Positions 15,636 through 24,523 of a DNA stretch of 64,000 bases are shown here, piece after piece. Made by a program: the position numbers and the translations under genes. Position 1 is the first letter of the stretch, and every line of letters begins with the position of its first letter. The stretch is from Hydrogenimonas sp. SS33 (GTDB taxonomy: Bacteria > Campylobacterota > Campylobacteria > Campylobacterales > Hydrogenimonadaceae): contig NZ_AP026369.1 of NCBI RefSeq assembly GCF_040436365.1, positions 993,501 through 1,057,500 of the forward strand, read 5' to 3'. Below the pieces are notes generated by a model. That model made no database searches. It saw only the letters and a list, made by a program, of their open reading frames with translations, and was not told the origin of the DNA.

Positions 15636-16969
15636 CAATGCTCCGTAAATATATAGTCTTTGCTGTGCAGCAGCGGTTTGACAAGATAATCGAGTATGGT
15701 CCGTTTTCCGGTAATAATATCGGCACTTACGACCATTCCCGGAATGATTTTCAGCTTTTTCCCTCCGGAGAGCAGGTAGTTGCGGTCCGTTTTGATACGG
15801 ACGATATAGAAGGTCCGGTCTTTTCTGTCCGTCACCGTATCGGGGCTGATGCCGACCACCCTGCCCGGCAGACCTCCGTAGATGGCGAAATCGTAGGCGG
15901 TGAATTTCACCAGCGCCTTCTGGCCCGGATAGATGAAAGCGATATCTTTGGGACTGACCTTCACTTCCGCGATCAGGTTTTTGTCCAAAGGTACGATCTC
16001 AACCAGATCCATACCCGGTTTGACCACCCCTCCGATGGTATGAACATAGAGCTTTTTGACGATACCGTCCACCGGCGAACGGACAACGGTACGGGCCACG
16101 GAGTCTTCGAAGGCTTTGATCTTGGCGGAGATGCGTTCCATCTCACCCAGTGCTTCGTTCATCTCCTTCTCCGACTTGCTCTCGAACTCCAGCTTCGCCT
16201 CTTTGATGCGGCTTCGTATCTCTCCGATGGCCGACTCGATGCGCGGAATGGAAGCCTGGACACTGTCGATTTCCGTTTTGACGGCATTCGCCTCTCTCTG
16301 CAGTTTCAGAAAATCGACCTTCGACTTCACCCCCTCTTTCACCATCGGTTCGCTCATCTTCACCTCTTCTTCGATAAGCGCGTAACTCTTTTTGAGGTTT
16401 TTGAGTTTCTCTCTGGCTTCGACAAGCTGTTCCTCTTTTTGACGCATCTGTTTTTTGAGCGTCTCTATCTGCGCCTTCAGCCGCTGCATGTTGGCTTCGT
16501 AGAGGCTCTTTTCCCGCCTAATCAGGTCCGGATGCTCCTCGGCCAGCGCCTTGTCGAATTTCAGGGGTTTGTGTTTCGCCTGGGCTTCAAGGCGGGCCGC
16601 ACGTGCTGCCAGTTCGTAGTATTTGCTCAACAAACCCGCCAATTCGGAGCGGGACCGCATATTTTTGATACGGAGCAGCACATCCCCTTTTTTGACGGTA
16701 TCCCCCTCTTTTACCGTGATCGCTTCGACGATGCCACCCTCCAGGTTCTGGAGCACCTTGTTCTCTCCCGACGGCACGATTTTCCCGGTAGAACGGACGA
16801 TTTCGTCCACTTTGGCAATGGAGGCCCACAGAAGAAAGAGCGCGACAACCAGCAGCCAGAAATAGAGAACGATGCGGCTTCTTCTCGGAGAGGAGTGGAG
16901 CACGGCGGCACTGAGGCTCTCCAGATAGGCCAGTTCCCGTTCGCTCAGCGACTCTTTACGCTTCACCAC
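15635..16969 (-). CDS. lapC: HlyD-family membrane fusion protein of the type I secretion system
   Basis: This 444-residue periplasmic adaptor has one N-terminal span (about residues 37-58), a lipoyl-like half motif (VKEGDTVKKGDVLLRI), a long coiled coil (residues about 125-295, Glu/Lys rich) and the returning beta-barrel segment (VRSPVDGIVKKLYV). It links the ABC transporter to the TolC-like duct. The start lies inside the last codons of the ABC transporter gene (14-base overlap) and the stop overlaps the regulator start, so the operon is tightly coupled. The symbol is by analogy with LapBCE. Confidence 0.9.
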   Translation of the reverse strand: MVKRKESLSERELAYLESLSAAVLHSSPRRSRIVLYFWLLVVALFLLWASIAKVDEIVRSTGKIVPSGENKVLQNLEGGIVEAITVKEGDTVKKGDVLLRIKNMRSRSELAGLLSKYYELAARAARLEAQAKHKPLKFDKALAEEHPDLIRREKSLYEANMQRLKAQIETLKKQMRQKEEQLVEAREKLKNLKKSYALIEEEVKMSEPMVKEGVKSKVDFLKLQREANAVKTEIDSVQASIPRIESAIGEIRSRIKEAKLEFESKSEKEMNEALGEMERISAKIKAFEDSVARTVVRSPVDGIVKKLYVHTIGGVVKPGMDLVEIVPLDKNLIAEVKVSPKDIAFIYPGQKALVKFTAYDFAIYGGLPGRVVGISPDTVTDRKDRTFYIVRIKTDRNYLLSGGKKLKIIPGMVVSADIITGKRTILDYLVKPLLHSKDYIFTEH

Positions 16970-19112
16970 GGTTCTCTCCTCTCAGTGCCGCCAGCACCTT
17001 CTCTTTGGGGCCGTCCATATGGACCCTTCCCTCATGCATGACGATGACCCTGTCCACAGCGTCCAGGACCGCCATTTTCTGTGTCGCGATCACCACCGTG
17101 CGGTCCGTAAAGAGTGTTTTGAACGTCTGGATGACACGGGCCTCGCTCACCTGGTCCATGGCATTGGTGGGTTCGTCCATCAGGACGATGGGTGCGTCTC
17201 TCAGCAGCGCCCGGGCGATGGCCACACTCTGGCGCTGCCCTCCCGAAAGGCCCATTCCCTGCTCTCCCACCGCCATTTCGTACCCTTTGGGGTGTTTGAG
17301 GACGAATTCATGCACGCCCGCGGCCTCGGAAGCCTTCAGAACCTTCTCGTCGTCGATATAGGGATTGGCGATTTTCAGGTTCTCCTTCATCGTCCCGCGG
17401 AAGAGCTTGACATGCTGGTCCACGTAGGCGATATTGGCCCGCAGGTCCGCCGGGTCGATCTGTTTGATGTCGATATCGTCGATCAGAATGGCCCCGTCGT
17501 CGGGGTCGTAGAGGTGAAGCATCAGTTTCAGTATCGTACTCTTGCCGGACCCGATGCGGCCGATGATCCCCACTTTTTCGCCCGGTTTGATGAGAAACGA
17601 GACCCTATCCAGGGCCGGCCGCTCCTCTTCCGGATAGCGGAAAGTAACCTCTTTAAACTCTATCTTGCCGCTGAAGTGCGGTTTTTGGACAAACTCCTTC
17701 CCCTCGGGACGCTCAACGGGCCGGTTGACGATATCGTCGAGCATGCGGTAGACCGTCTTGACATCTTCGTAATTGGCGATGAGCGAAGCGGCCTGCCCCA
17801 TGGGGGCCACGGTGCGGGAAACGAGAATGACGATGGCGATGAGATCCCCCATCGTCATCTGGTTCTCCTTGATCAGATAGACCCCCACTACGACGATAAA
17901 GACGGTATTGAACTGCACAAGAAAGGACGTGACCGCAGGCAGCGAAGCCGAAAGCAGGCGGGCCGAAAGCGACTTTTCGGCGATCTCCCCGGTCGCCTCC
18001 TCCCATTTCCACTGGACTTTTCCCGCCGCTCCCAGGGTTTTGATGGTCTCCAGGTTGTGCAGCGCTTCGATGAGAATGCCGTTTTTCTGGGCAGCGGCCT
18101 TGTGGGTCGCCTCGATGCGCCGATAGAGCGGACGCCGTATCAGCAGGGCGTAGCCGAGAATGAAAAGGATCGTAGTGATGGGCACCCAGACAATCACCCC
18201 GCCCAGATACCAGATGACCACCAGAAAAAGGAGGGCGAAGGGGATATCGATAATGGCCGTCAAAGTGGCGGAAGTAAGGAAGTTGCGGATACTGTCGAAA
18301 TCTTTGAGATTGCTGGCGAAAGAGCCGATGGAAGGCGGCAGTGCCTTCATCTGCATATCCAGCACCTTCTCGAAAATGACGGAGGACATGATGATGTCCG
18401 ACTTTTTCGCGGCGATTTCGAGAAAATAGGTGCGGATGAATTTCAGAAAGAGGTCAAGAATGTAAATGGTGACGACACCGCCGGCGAAATACCAAAGCGT
18501 CTCCACGGCATGGTTGGGAATGACCCTGTCGTAGACCGTCCGGGTAAACAGGGGGGTCGCCAACACAAAGAGATTGACCAGAATCGAGGCGAAAATCACA
18601 TCTTTGTAGATGGGATAGGAGTGCCTGATACTGTCCCAGAACCAGTGCTTCACCCCCAGGTCGAGCTTTTTGTGCTCCCTGTCGGAATAGTCGTAGACCC
18701 GTTTCAGCAGAAAGCCGTAACCGGTATACTCCTTTTCAAGCGTCTCCAGGTCGACCCATTCATGGGTTTCACCGGCATCGGGCAGAACGATTTTGGCCTG
18801 TGTGCCGTCGTCGGAAAAGCGTTCCAGAATGCAGGCCTGCCGGTTTTTCAGCAGCAGGATCATCGGGAGAAAGAGAGGTGAGATCTCATCCAGCCTTTTT
18901 CTCACCAGGGTCGATCGGAGCCCGGCACGCTGTGCCGCCCGGGACATAAGGCCTCTGGCCTTGTCGATGGAGAAAAGGACCGGTCTGCCATCCTCCTCTT
19001 CGAGGGGAAGGCCGTGAATCAGCGATTCGGCGCTGTAGGGTTTGTGGTAGAGCCTGGTAAACAGTACCAGCGCTTTGAGAAGCGGGTCGTATTCATTATG
19101 CATTTCACTCAT
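16956..19112 (-). CDS. lapB: Type I secretion ABC transporter, LapB type
   Basis: This 718-residue protein contains an N-terminal C39-like domain (about residues 1-140) without the catalytic Cys, a six-span membrane domain (about 160-440) and an ATPase domain with Walker A GRIGSGKST, signature LSGGQRQ and Walker B IVLMDEPT. The inactive C39-like domain is typical of transporters for large adhesins and RTX proteins whose substrates are not cleaved on export. It is preceded by the TolC-like gene (32 bases) and overlaps the HlyD-type gene. Confidence 0.92.
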   Translation of the reverse strand: MSEMHNEYDPLLKALVLFTRLYHKPYSAESLIHGLPLEEEDGRPVLFSIDKARGLMSRAAQRAGLRSTLVRKRLDEISPLFLPMILLLKNRQACILERFSDDGTQAKIVLPDAGETHEWVDLETLEKEYTGYGFLLKRVYDYSDREHKKLDLGVKHWFWDSIRHSYPIYKDVIFASILVNLFVLATPLFTRTVYDRVIPNHAVETLWYFAGGVVTIYILDLFLKFIRTYFLEIAAKKSDIIMSSVIFEKVLDMQMKALPPSIGSFASNLKDFDSIRNFLTSATLTAIIDIPFALLFLVVIWYLGGVIVWVPITTILFILGYALLIRRPLYRRIEATHKAAAQKNGILIEALHNLETIKTLGAAGKVQWKWEEATGEIAEKSLSARLLSASLPAVTSFLVQFNTVFIVVVGVYLIKENQMTMGDLIAIVILVSRTVAPMGQAASLIANYEDVKTVYRMLDDIVNRPVERPEGKEFVQKPHFSGKIEFKEVTFRYPEEERPALDRVSFLIKPGEKVGIIGRIGSGKSTILKLMLHLYDPDDGAILIDDIDIKQIDPADLRANIAYVDQHVKLFRGTMKENLKIANPYIDDEKVLKASEAAGVHEFVLKHPKGYEMAVGEQGMGLSGGQRQSVAIARALLRDAPIVLMDEPTNAMDQVSEARVIQTFKTLFTDRTVVIATQKMAVLDAVDRVIVMHEGRVHMDGPKEKVLAALRGENRGEA

Positions 19113-19144
19113 TCTTCCCGCCTCCCGCTTCGATGACTGCCGCT

Positions 19145-20566
19145 CTATTTCCTCTTTTCGATATCTTTTTCAATATTTTGCAGTACCCGATCGTTCTTTT
19201 CGAGTATATCGGCAGGAAGCGTATCGGGTTGAGCCTCTTTCTTTGCGGCGAGATCCACTTTGGCGTAATAGTCGTGGGACCGCCCCATGACAAACGGCAC
19301 CATGGTTCCCATGGCGTCGAGAATCCGGAACTTGGAAAAGAGATAGTTGTACCGTGCGGTAACGATCTGGGATTTCGCGTTGATCAGGTCGTTCTGGGCG
19401 GAAAGAAGGTCCAGCAGTGAGCGTCGGCCCATTTCGTACTCTTTCGAATAGAGGCGCAATGTATTGACCGCATGGCGTTTGTACTCCTGCAGATAGTCGA
19501 GCTTCGTTTTCAGATGGGTGTAAGCCGCCCAGGAGAGGTCGTAGCTCTCGACCGTTCTTCGTTTGAGGTCCAGGTCTGTCGAAACCTCCTTCTGTATCTT
19601 GCTGATGCCTTTTTGAATCGCGGCCCGGTCCGCGAATCCGTTGAAAAGGTTGTAGGTCAGCGCCGCGGTCACCCGGTAGCGGTCATCATGCCCGTCGCTC
19701 TCCCCGCCCATGTTGTAGTTCCAGGAACTTCTGGCACGCAGGTCGACTTTGGGATAATAGCGGCTCTTTTTCTCTTTGTAATCCTCCTGGGCCACCTTGA
19801 TGTTGTAACGCTGCACCAGCAGGGAAGGATTGTGCTCCAGCGCGAACTTTCGCCCCTCGTCGTAGGATTTGGGCACAGGCAGTGCGGTATCCGGTGCGAC
19901 AAGGGAGTCGACATCCACCTTTTTGCCGTAATAGTATTTGAACTGGTAAAGCGCATCCTGAAGGTTGTTTTCCTGGACCACATAGTTGGAGCGCGCCAGT
20001 GCGAGGGAAGCCGCTGCCTTCTCCATCTCCGATTTTGTCGTGAGCCCGCCTTTGTAGAGTTTGTCGACTTTGTTGAATATCTCTTCGTTGATATCGATAT
20101 TCTCTTTGGCAATTTTGAGCAGCTCCCGGTTTTTGATCACCTCAAGGTAGTAATCGACCAGCCTGAAACCGATATCATCCACCGTTTCTATATAATGAAA
20201 CGCCGCCGCCATCACTCTCGCTTTCTGGGTGCTGATCTGGTGTGTGGTACTCCAGCCGTTGAAAACGTTCTGGGTCAGCAGAAGAGAGTTTTCATAGATG
20301 GCGTAGTTGTGCCAGTCATAGTCGGTATAGAGATTGTTTCCCCATTCACGACCCACCCCGCCGATGTAGTCGAGCTTCGGAAGCCAACCGCTTTCGGCGA
20401 TGGTGACATCTTCGCGCGTGGCATTGTAGTTTCTGATCTGTTCCACCACCGCCGGATTGGTCCGGATGGTCTCTCCCATGGCCTGCCTGAGTGTCAGCGC
20501 CTGCGCCGTGACACTGCCAATGCAACATGCCGTAAAAACGACAAAAAAAGTTTTGACATTGAACAT
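19145..20566 (-). CDS. lapE: TolC-like outer-membrane channel of the type I secretion system
   Basis: This 473-residue protein has a signal peptide (FFVVFTACCIGSVTAQA) and two TolC repeats of long helices, e.g. KSEMEKAAASLALARSNYV and GRRSLLDLLSAQNDLINAKSQ. I chose the ATG at 20566, five bases after AAGGGG, over the GTG six bases upstream. The C-terminus has an extra charged tail (about 35 residues). It is the first gene of the secretion operon TolC-ABC-HlyD-regulator and completes the adhesin export path to the cell surface. Confidence 0.9.
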   Translation of the reverse strand: MFNVKTFFVVFTACCIGSVTAQALTLRQAMGETIRTNPAVVEQIRNYNATREDVTIAESGWLPKLDYIGGVGREWGNNLYTDYDWHNYAIYENSLLLTQNVFNGWSTTHQISTQKARVMAAAFHYIETVDDIGFRLVDYYLEVIKNRELLKIAKENIDINEEIFNKVDKLYKGGLTTKSEMEKAAASLALARSNYVVQENNLQDALYQFKYYYGKKVDVDSLVAPDTALPVPKSYDEGRKFALEHNPSLLVQRYNIKVAQEDYKEKKSRYYPKVDLRARSSWNYNMGGESDGHDDRYRVTAALTYNLFNGFADRAAIQKGISKIQKEVSTDLDLKRRTVESYDLSWAAYTHLKTKLDYLQEYKRHAVNTLRLYSKEYEMGRRSLLDLLSAQNDLINAKSQIVTARYNYLFSKFRILDAMGTMVPFVMGRSHDYYAKVDLAAKKEAQPDTLPADILEKNDRVLQNIEKDIEKRK

Positions 20567-20658
20567 ACCCACCCCTTTTGTTATATTGTCCGGAGAATAA
20601 ATGAGTTAATATTATCCAAAAAAAAACTATGGCTCTCTTATTTATATGAAATTCCGTG

Positions 20659-21240
20659 TCAGATGACCTCCAGCTCCAGCACCGGCCCACTGTCCGTCTC
20701 ATGAATGCGGCTGTGCAGCCGGGCCGGGGGTTTATGCCGTTCCAGCGCCGCTTCGAGGCTCTTGACCGCATGATGAAAGGTCCCTACCATCGGCAGTGCC
20801 ACGTAGCGGATATGGTGGTCCACCAGCGTGTCGGCGAGTACCTCCACCGCTTCGTGGTAGACCCTCTTGTTGATCGCCCGCTGCACGATATAGGGACGCA
20901 TCGACTGCAGGTTGCCGATCCAGACTTCCTTTTCCGTTTCACTCAGTATGGGGTTGGAGCGGATCGATGCCATCTCCTTCTCCAGCTCCTCTTCGGTCGA
21001 TTCGACACTCTGTCCGATTTTCCTCTCTAGGTCGGGAATGTAGCGGCGAAGTTTTTTCAGTGTCACTTCCGATGGGAAAGGTTTGCTCTTGATGCCGAAA
21101 TGGAGCGTCTCCCCCTCCACGGTCCGCCTGTCGAAAGCTTCGATCAGTTGCACCAGAATATCCAGGTAGGGGTAGCGGTCCTCTCTGCTGTGGTCAAAAA
21201 GGACGCCGTGCTGGGAACAGACCGGTTTGGGGGCCGGCAT
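20659..21240 (-). CDS. Unrecognised soluble protein, 193 residues
   Basis: I do not recognise this family. It is soluble with no signal peptide, begins MPAPKPVCSQHG and is strongly charged with a helical central part (KKLRRYIPDLERKIGQSVES, then EEELEKEMASIRSNPILSETEKE). No clear ribosome site precedes the ATG at 21240. Codon use looks like the neighbours and the frame is long for this GC content, so I think it is real. It sits between the secretion operon and the divergent haem-copper operon. Confidence 0.65.
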   Translation of the reverse strand: MPAPKPVCSQHGVLFDHSREDRYPYLDILVQLIEAFDRRTVEGETLHFGIKSKPFPSEVTLKKLRRYIPDLERKIGQSVESTEEELEKEMASIRSNPILSETEKEVWIGNLQSMRPYIVQRAINKRVYHEAVEVLADTLVDHHIRYVALPMVGTFHHAVKSLEAALERHKPPARLHSRIHETDSGPVLELEVI

Positions 21241-21409
21241 ATTCGATTTTGTAGGTCACTGTTTTACTTTATAGAGAATTTTGAATTCATGCACCTCTGA
21301 TTTTACCACGCTTTCAAAAAGTCTGCTCAAAAAATGGACAATTCATCCAAAAATTGATGAATTTTTCATCATTTTTTGACGAATAAATCTAATCATTTCT
21401 CCATTTTTC

Positions 21410-21451
21410 TTGATTTTGGTCAAAAATAACGGAATACGGCTCTTCTATACT
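21410..21451 (+). promoter_or_regulatory. FNR/NNR-type box and promoter of the haem-copper oxidase operon
   Basis: TTGATTTTGGTCAA (21410-21423) matches the Crp/Fnr palindrome with one mismatch. TATACT (21446-21451) is a strong -10 element that puts the start site near 21458, so the box is centred at -41.5, the class II position. No -35 hexamer is needed for this promoter type. Control by oxygen limitation or NO is implied. Confidence 0.75.
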
Positions 21452-21482
21452 TGCGCTGAAAATCTACTGCAAGGAGTTCAGG

Positions 21483-22076
21483 ATGTTTCAGACATCATTG
21501 GAGCTGCTCAGGTTTCACTGGGCGGCCTATACGATCTACGCGCTGCTGATCGTCTCGGTCGTGGCGTGGTTCGGCATCAACCTGGTCCGCAAGGAGAAGG
21601 TCAAGTCGATCGTACGGATCCCGTTTTACGGGTATATCGCCTTTCTCGTCGCCGGCGGCGTCGGGCACCACATCTTCACCTACAACGCCATCCCCTGGGT
21701 GGCGGAAGATATCATGCGCCACGACATCACCGCCGACCGCACCTACGACATCGAGATCGAACGCCACAAGTGGAAGCTTCCCGAAGAGCAGATGGTGGCC
21801 AACATGGGCGAAAAGGTACGTTTCAACGTCAAAAGCCACGACCTCACCTACGGCTTCGGCCTCTTTCGCAAGGACGGCACGATGGTCATGCAGATGCAGG
21901 TGGTCCCCAAACACGAAAACGACATTCTCTGGACCTTCCACGAGTGCGGCAAGTTCGACCTGACATCCACCGAATACGCCGGGCCGGGCCAGTATGACGA
22001 AGAGACGGGTGAAGACCGAATGCTCGTCAAAGACGCCCTCGTCGTCAACTGCAACGACAAATTCGCAAGCAAGTGA
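21483..22076 (+). CDS. Cytochrome c oxidase subunit II-like protein without CuA ligands
   Basis: This 197-residue protein has two N-terminal membrane spans (about residues 15-35 and 48-68) and a periplasmic cupredoxin domain (about 85-190), the layout of subunit II of haem-copper oxidases. The canonical CuA motif CxExCGxxHxxM reads TFHECGKFDLTS, leaving only one of the copper ligands in that loop, so a normal dinuclear CuA site cannot form. The ATG follows AAGGAG. The catalytic subunit starts 12 bases after this gene. The altered motif fits an NO reductase or a quinol-using enzyme rather than a cytochrome c oxidase. Confidence 0.82.
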   Translation: MFQTSLELLRFHWAAYTIYALLIVSVVAWFGINLVRKEKVKSIVRIPFYGYIAFLVAGGVGHHIFTYNAIPWVAEDIMRHDITADRTYDIEIERHKWKLPEEQMVANMGEKVRFNVKSHDLTYGFGLFRKDGTMVMQMQVVPKHENDILWTFHECGKFDLTSTEYAGPGQYDEETGEDRMLVKDALVVNCNDKFASK

Positions 22077-22087
22077 GGAGGACCGAC

Positions 22088-23785
22088 ATGGAAAACGTAC
22101 AGAAAAAACCCTTTATGGAACAGTTGCTCCACGGCACCAATTTCGACCCCGACAGTCTGAGCGCCCTGCAAAAGATCACCCTGCGGGCCGTGGTCATGAG
22201 TTTCCTCTTCTTCGGCCTCGTCGCCATCGAGGGGATGATCATGCGAATGGTACAGACCGGCCCCACAAGCCCTCTGCCGGAGATGTTTTCAAAACCGGAC
22301 CACTACTTCTCCATCATGACGGTGCACCCGATCGTCGGCATCTTCGGCTCGACCTACCAGCTCGTCTTTGCCGCCTTCATGTTCCTGGTGCCCTACCTGA
22401 CGAAAAAGCCGCTTTACAGCATCAAACTGGCCAACTTCGTCTGGCTCAGCATCACCATCGGCACGGCTTTGGCGTGGATCGCCGGCTTCATCTGGCACTA
22501 CGCGCCGCTCTACACCCTCTACTGGCCGCTGCCCGCCGACTTCCAGCAGTTCAGCGTCATCGGCGGCTTCGTCTTCATCATCGGTATTGCCCTTATCATG
22601 ATCGGCACCATCGGCTTCATCTACAACATCTACGCCACCATCTTCGCCCGAACCGGCGTGCATAAGAACAAGACGACCAAAGAGCTGCTCATCTCCGGTT
22701 TCGGCATCGACGGCCTGATGAACCTCATCTACAAGTTGATGGGCAAGCCCCCCTACTCCAAGGAGCCGGCACTCAGTCTTCCCGTCGTCGCCATCTTCCG
22801 CGGCACCGTCGATACCTTCCTGGACGCCATCGTCATTCTGGGCGCGGGCATCCTGGTACTGGTCTACCTCATCGCCGACGTGGGCGGCGCCTCCTGGGAC
22901 GTGCACGCCGTCGACTCGCTGCTTTATAAAAACTACTTCTGGTGGGGCCTCGACCTGGTCGCCGACGGTCTGGTCCTCATCTACGTCGCAGGTTCCTGGT
23001 ACCTGCTGGCCACCATCATCACCGGCCAGAAACTCTTCATGGAGAATGTCGCCCGTGCCGCGCTGCTGCTGGAACTCTTCGTCAGCTGGATGGTCTGGAG
23101 CCACCACCTCCTGGGCGACCAGCCCCAGCCCGAGATGATGAAACTGGTCTCCGGCGAAATGGTCACCGCCTTCGAACTGCTGACCCAGGGGCTGGCCCTC
23201 TTCATCACCCTGGTGACTCTCTGGAAAGCGCGGCCGCTGAAAATGAGCCCCGAACTTGCCTACCTGCTGGGCGGCCTCGTCGGCTTCGGCCTCGCCGTGC
23301 CCGCCGGTATCATCCAAGCCGACATGGGCCTCAACCGTGTCCTGCACAACACCCAGTGGATCAGCTTCGCCCATTTTCACATCGCGCTGATCGTCGGGCT
23401 CTACATGACGCTTTACAGCGCCCTTTATGTCCTGTGGCCGCTGGTGACCAACAATACGAAGCTCTTCAGCAAAAAGCTGACCTGGGCCCACTTCTGGCTC
23501 TACCTCATCGGCGGAATCGGCATGGGCGCCTTCGCCGGCATGGCGGGGCTGGACGGCATGCTTCGCCGCCACCTCTACGTTAACGGCGAATTCCACGGCT
23601 GGATGGTCCTGGCGGCGATCTTCGGCTCCATGGTCCTGATCGCCTGGTTCCTCTTTTTGTACAACATCGTCATGAGCGTCGGCATCAAGGGGCTCATCGG
23701 CATCTTCAAACCGGCCAACAACGACATCGCCACCTTCGGCATCGAAGAGGAGCCCGAACCGGCCCCCGCGGCGGTCAAGGCATGA
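22088..23785 (+). CDS. Haem-copper oxidase superfamily catalytic subunit, gNOR-like NO reductase
   Basis: This 565-residue membrane protein has about 12-14 spans. Haem-ligand positions are visible: His80 (TVHPIVG) for low-spin haem, His339-His340 (WSHH) for the non-haem metal, and His429/His431 (AHFHIA) for the two haems. At the helix VI position, where oxidases and cNOR have the third metal-binding His (GHPEVY or HLWVEG), it has Asp289 (GLDLVADG). From memory, the NO-reductase family called gNOR, found in Campylobacterota, replaces one active-site His with Asp; I assign it on that basis. The ATG at 22088 has GAGGAGGA upstream. Oxygen reduction cannot be excluded from sequence. Confidence 0.78.
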   Translation: MENVQKKPFMEQLLHGTNFDPDSLSALQKITLRAVVMSFLFFGLVAIEGMIMRMVQTGPTSPLPEMFSKPDHYFSIMTVHPIVGIFGSTYQLVFAAFMFLVPYLTKKPLYSIKLANFVWLSITIGTALAWIAGFIWHYAPLYTLYWPLPADFQQFSVIGGFVFIIGIALIMIGTIGFIYNIYATIFARTGVHKNKTTKELLISGFGIDGLMNLIYKLMGKPPYSKEPALSLPVVAIFRGTVDTFLDAIVILGAGILVLVYLIADVGGASWDVHAVDSLLYKNYFWWGLDLVADGLVLIYVAGSWYLLATIITGQKLFMENVARAALLLELFVSWMVWSHHLLGDQPQPEMMKLVSGEMVTAFELLTQGLALFITLVTLWKARPLKMSPELAYLLGGLVGFGLAVPAGIIQADMGLNRVLHNTQWISFAHFHIALIVGLYMTLYSALYVLWPLVTNNTKLFSKKLTWAHFWLYLIGGIGMGAFAGMAGLDGMLRRHLYVNGEFHGWMVLAAIFGSMVLIAWFLFLYNIVMSVGIKGLIGIFKPANNDIATFGIEEEPEPAPAAVKA

Positions 23786-23813
23786 GCCTGTGCGCCTGAT
23801 GGCGCACGGCTCG

Positions 23814-23908
23814 GTGAATAGTGAACAGTAAACAGTAAACAGTGAACAGTGAATGGAGAAGGCGATTATGCGCCTCCCCAATGACTAATGACCAATAACC
23901 AATGACCA
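23814..23908. repeat. Two blocks of heptamer tandem repeats
   Basis: 23814-23855 holds six copies of GTRAAYA (GTGAACA/GTAAACA variants). 23881-23908 holds four copies of ATRACYA (ATGACCA/ATAACCA variants). A short inverted repeat lies between them. The blocks occupy the gap between the NO-reductase-like gene and the next gene on the same strand. Similar heptamers occur at 43753-43780. Confidence 0.8.
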
Positions 23909-23917
23909 GGATGTAAC

Positions 23918-24523
23918 TTGACCAACCTTGAACGCGTCGCCCGTGAAATCAAAGATGTCGGGCTCTACGATCTGATTTTGCAGGATGTCCAGAAAATCGC
24001 GGGGACCTCCCGCCCTACGGTGGGGCAGATCGAGGAGATTCTGAAGAGCCATCCCGAGATTCTGAGAGACTACAAACAGACCAACGTGGAGTACAACCTC
24101 AGCAACATCCACCTCAAAGAGATCCCGACCGGCGCCCTTTCGGGATCCTGCCTGCAAAAGGCGCGGCGCTTCAACGGCAACCTGAAGACCCTGAAATCCA
24201 TCGAAAAGTACACCCTCGATTTCGAGCACTCCTCGACGCTGGTCATCATCTTTTCGGTGGAGTTTTTCGTCCTCTTTTCGGTGCAGTATTTTATCGTCCT
24301 TCTCAACCTCAAGGCGTACCAGTGGTACATCTACGGCCTCTTCGCCCTCTCCATCGCCGTGGCGTGGTGGTACGCCAAGAAAGAGAAGAAGAAGTACGCC
24401 GCCGAAAACGCCCGTTTCGAGAAGCTCTACGACGAAACGCTCGCCCTGCTGGAAGAGATGGAAGCTAAAGGGTGTGTGAAAAAGGAGGATCTCTGGGTCA
24501 TGGAGAGCGACGAGCATGTCTGA
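23918..24523 (+). CDS. Two-span membrane protein of unknown function
   Basis: This 201-residue protein starts at a TTG six bases after AGGAT, inside the end of the heptamer-repeat region. Residues 1-100 are soluble and helical; two membrane spans lie at about 105-130 (TLVIIFSVEFFVLFSVQYF) and 135-155; the tail is a charged helix. I do not recognise the family. It overlaps the next gene by eight bases, so they are coupled, and both follow the haem-copper genes. Confidence 0.68.
   Translation: MTNLERVAREIKDVGLYDLILQDVQKIAGTSRPTVGQIEEILKSHPEILRDYKQTNVEYNLSNIHLKEIPTGALSGSCLQKARRFNGNLKTLKSIEKYTLDFEHSSTLVIIFSVEFFVLFSVQYFIVLLNLKAYQWYIYGLFALSIAVAWWYAKKEKKKYAAENARFEKLYDETLALLEEMEAKGCVKKEDLWVMESDEHV

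Noticed and set aside
21353-21369. GATGAA/TTCATC dyad as an operator of the haem-copper operon
   Set aside because: Short, AT-rich and about 90 bases upstream of the predicted start site; the FNR-type box nearer the promoter explains control better.
23814-23908. Possible CRISPR array
   Set aside because: Repeats are seven bases in direct tandem without spacers, and no cas genes are in the window.
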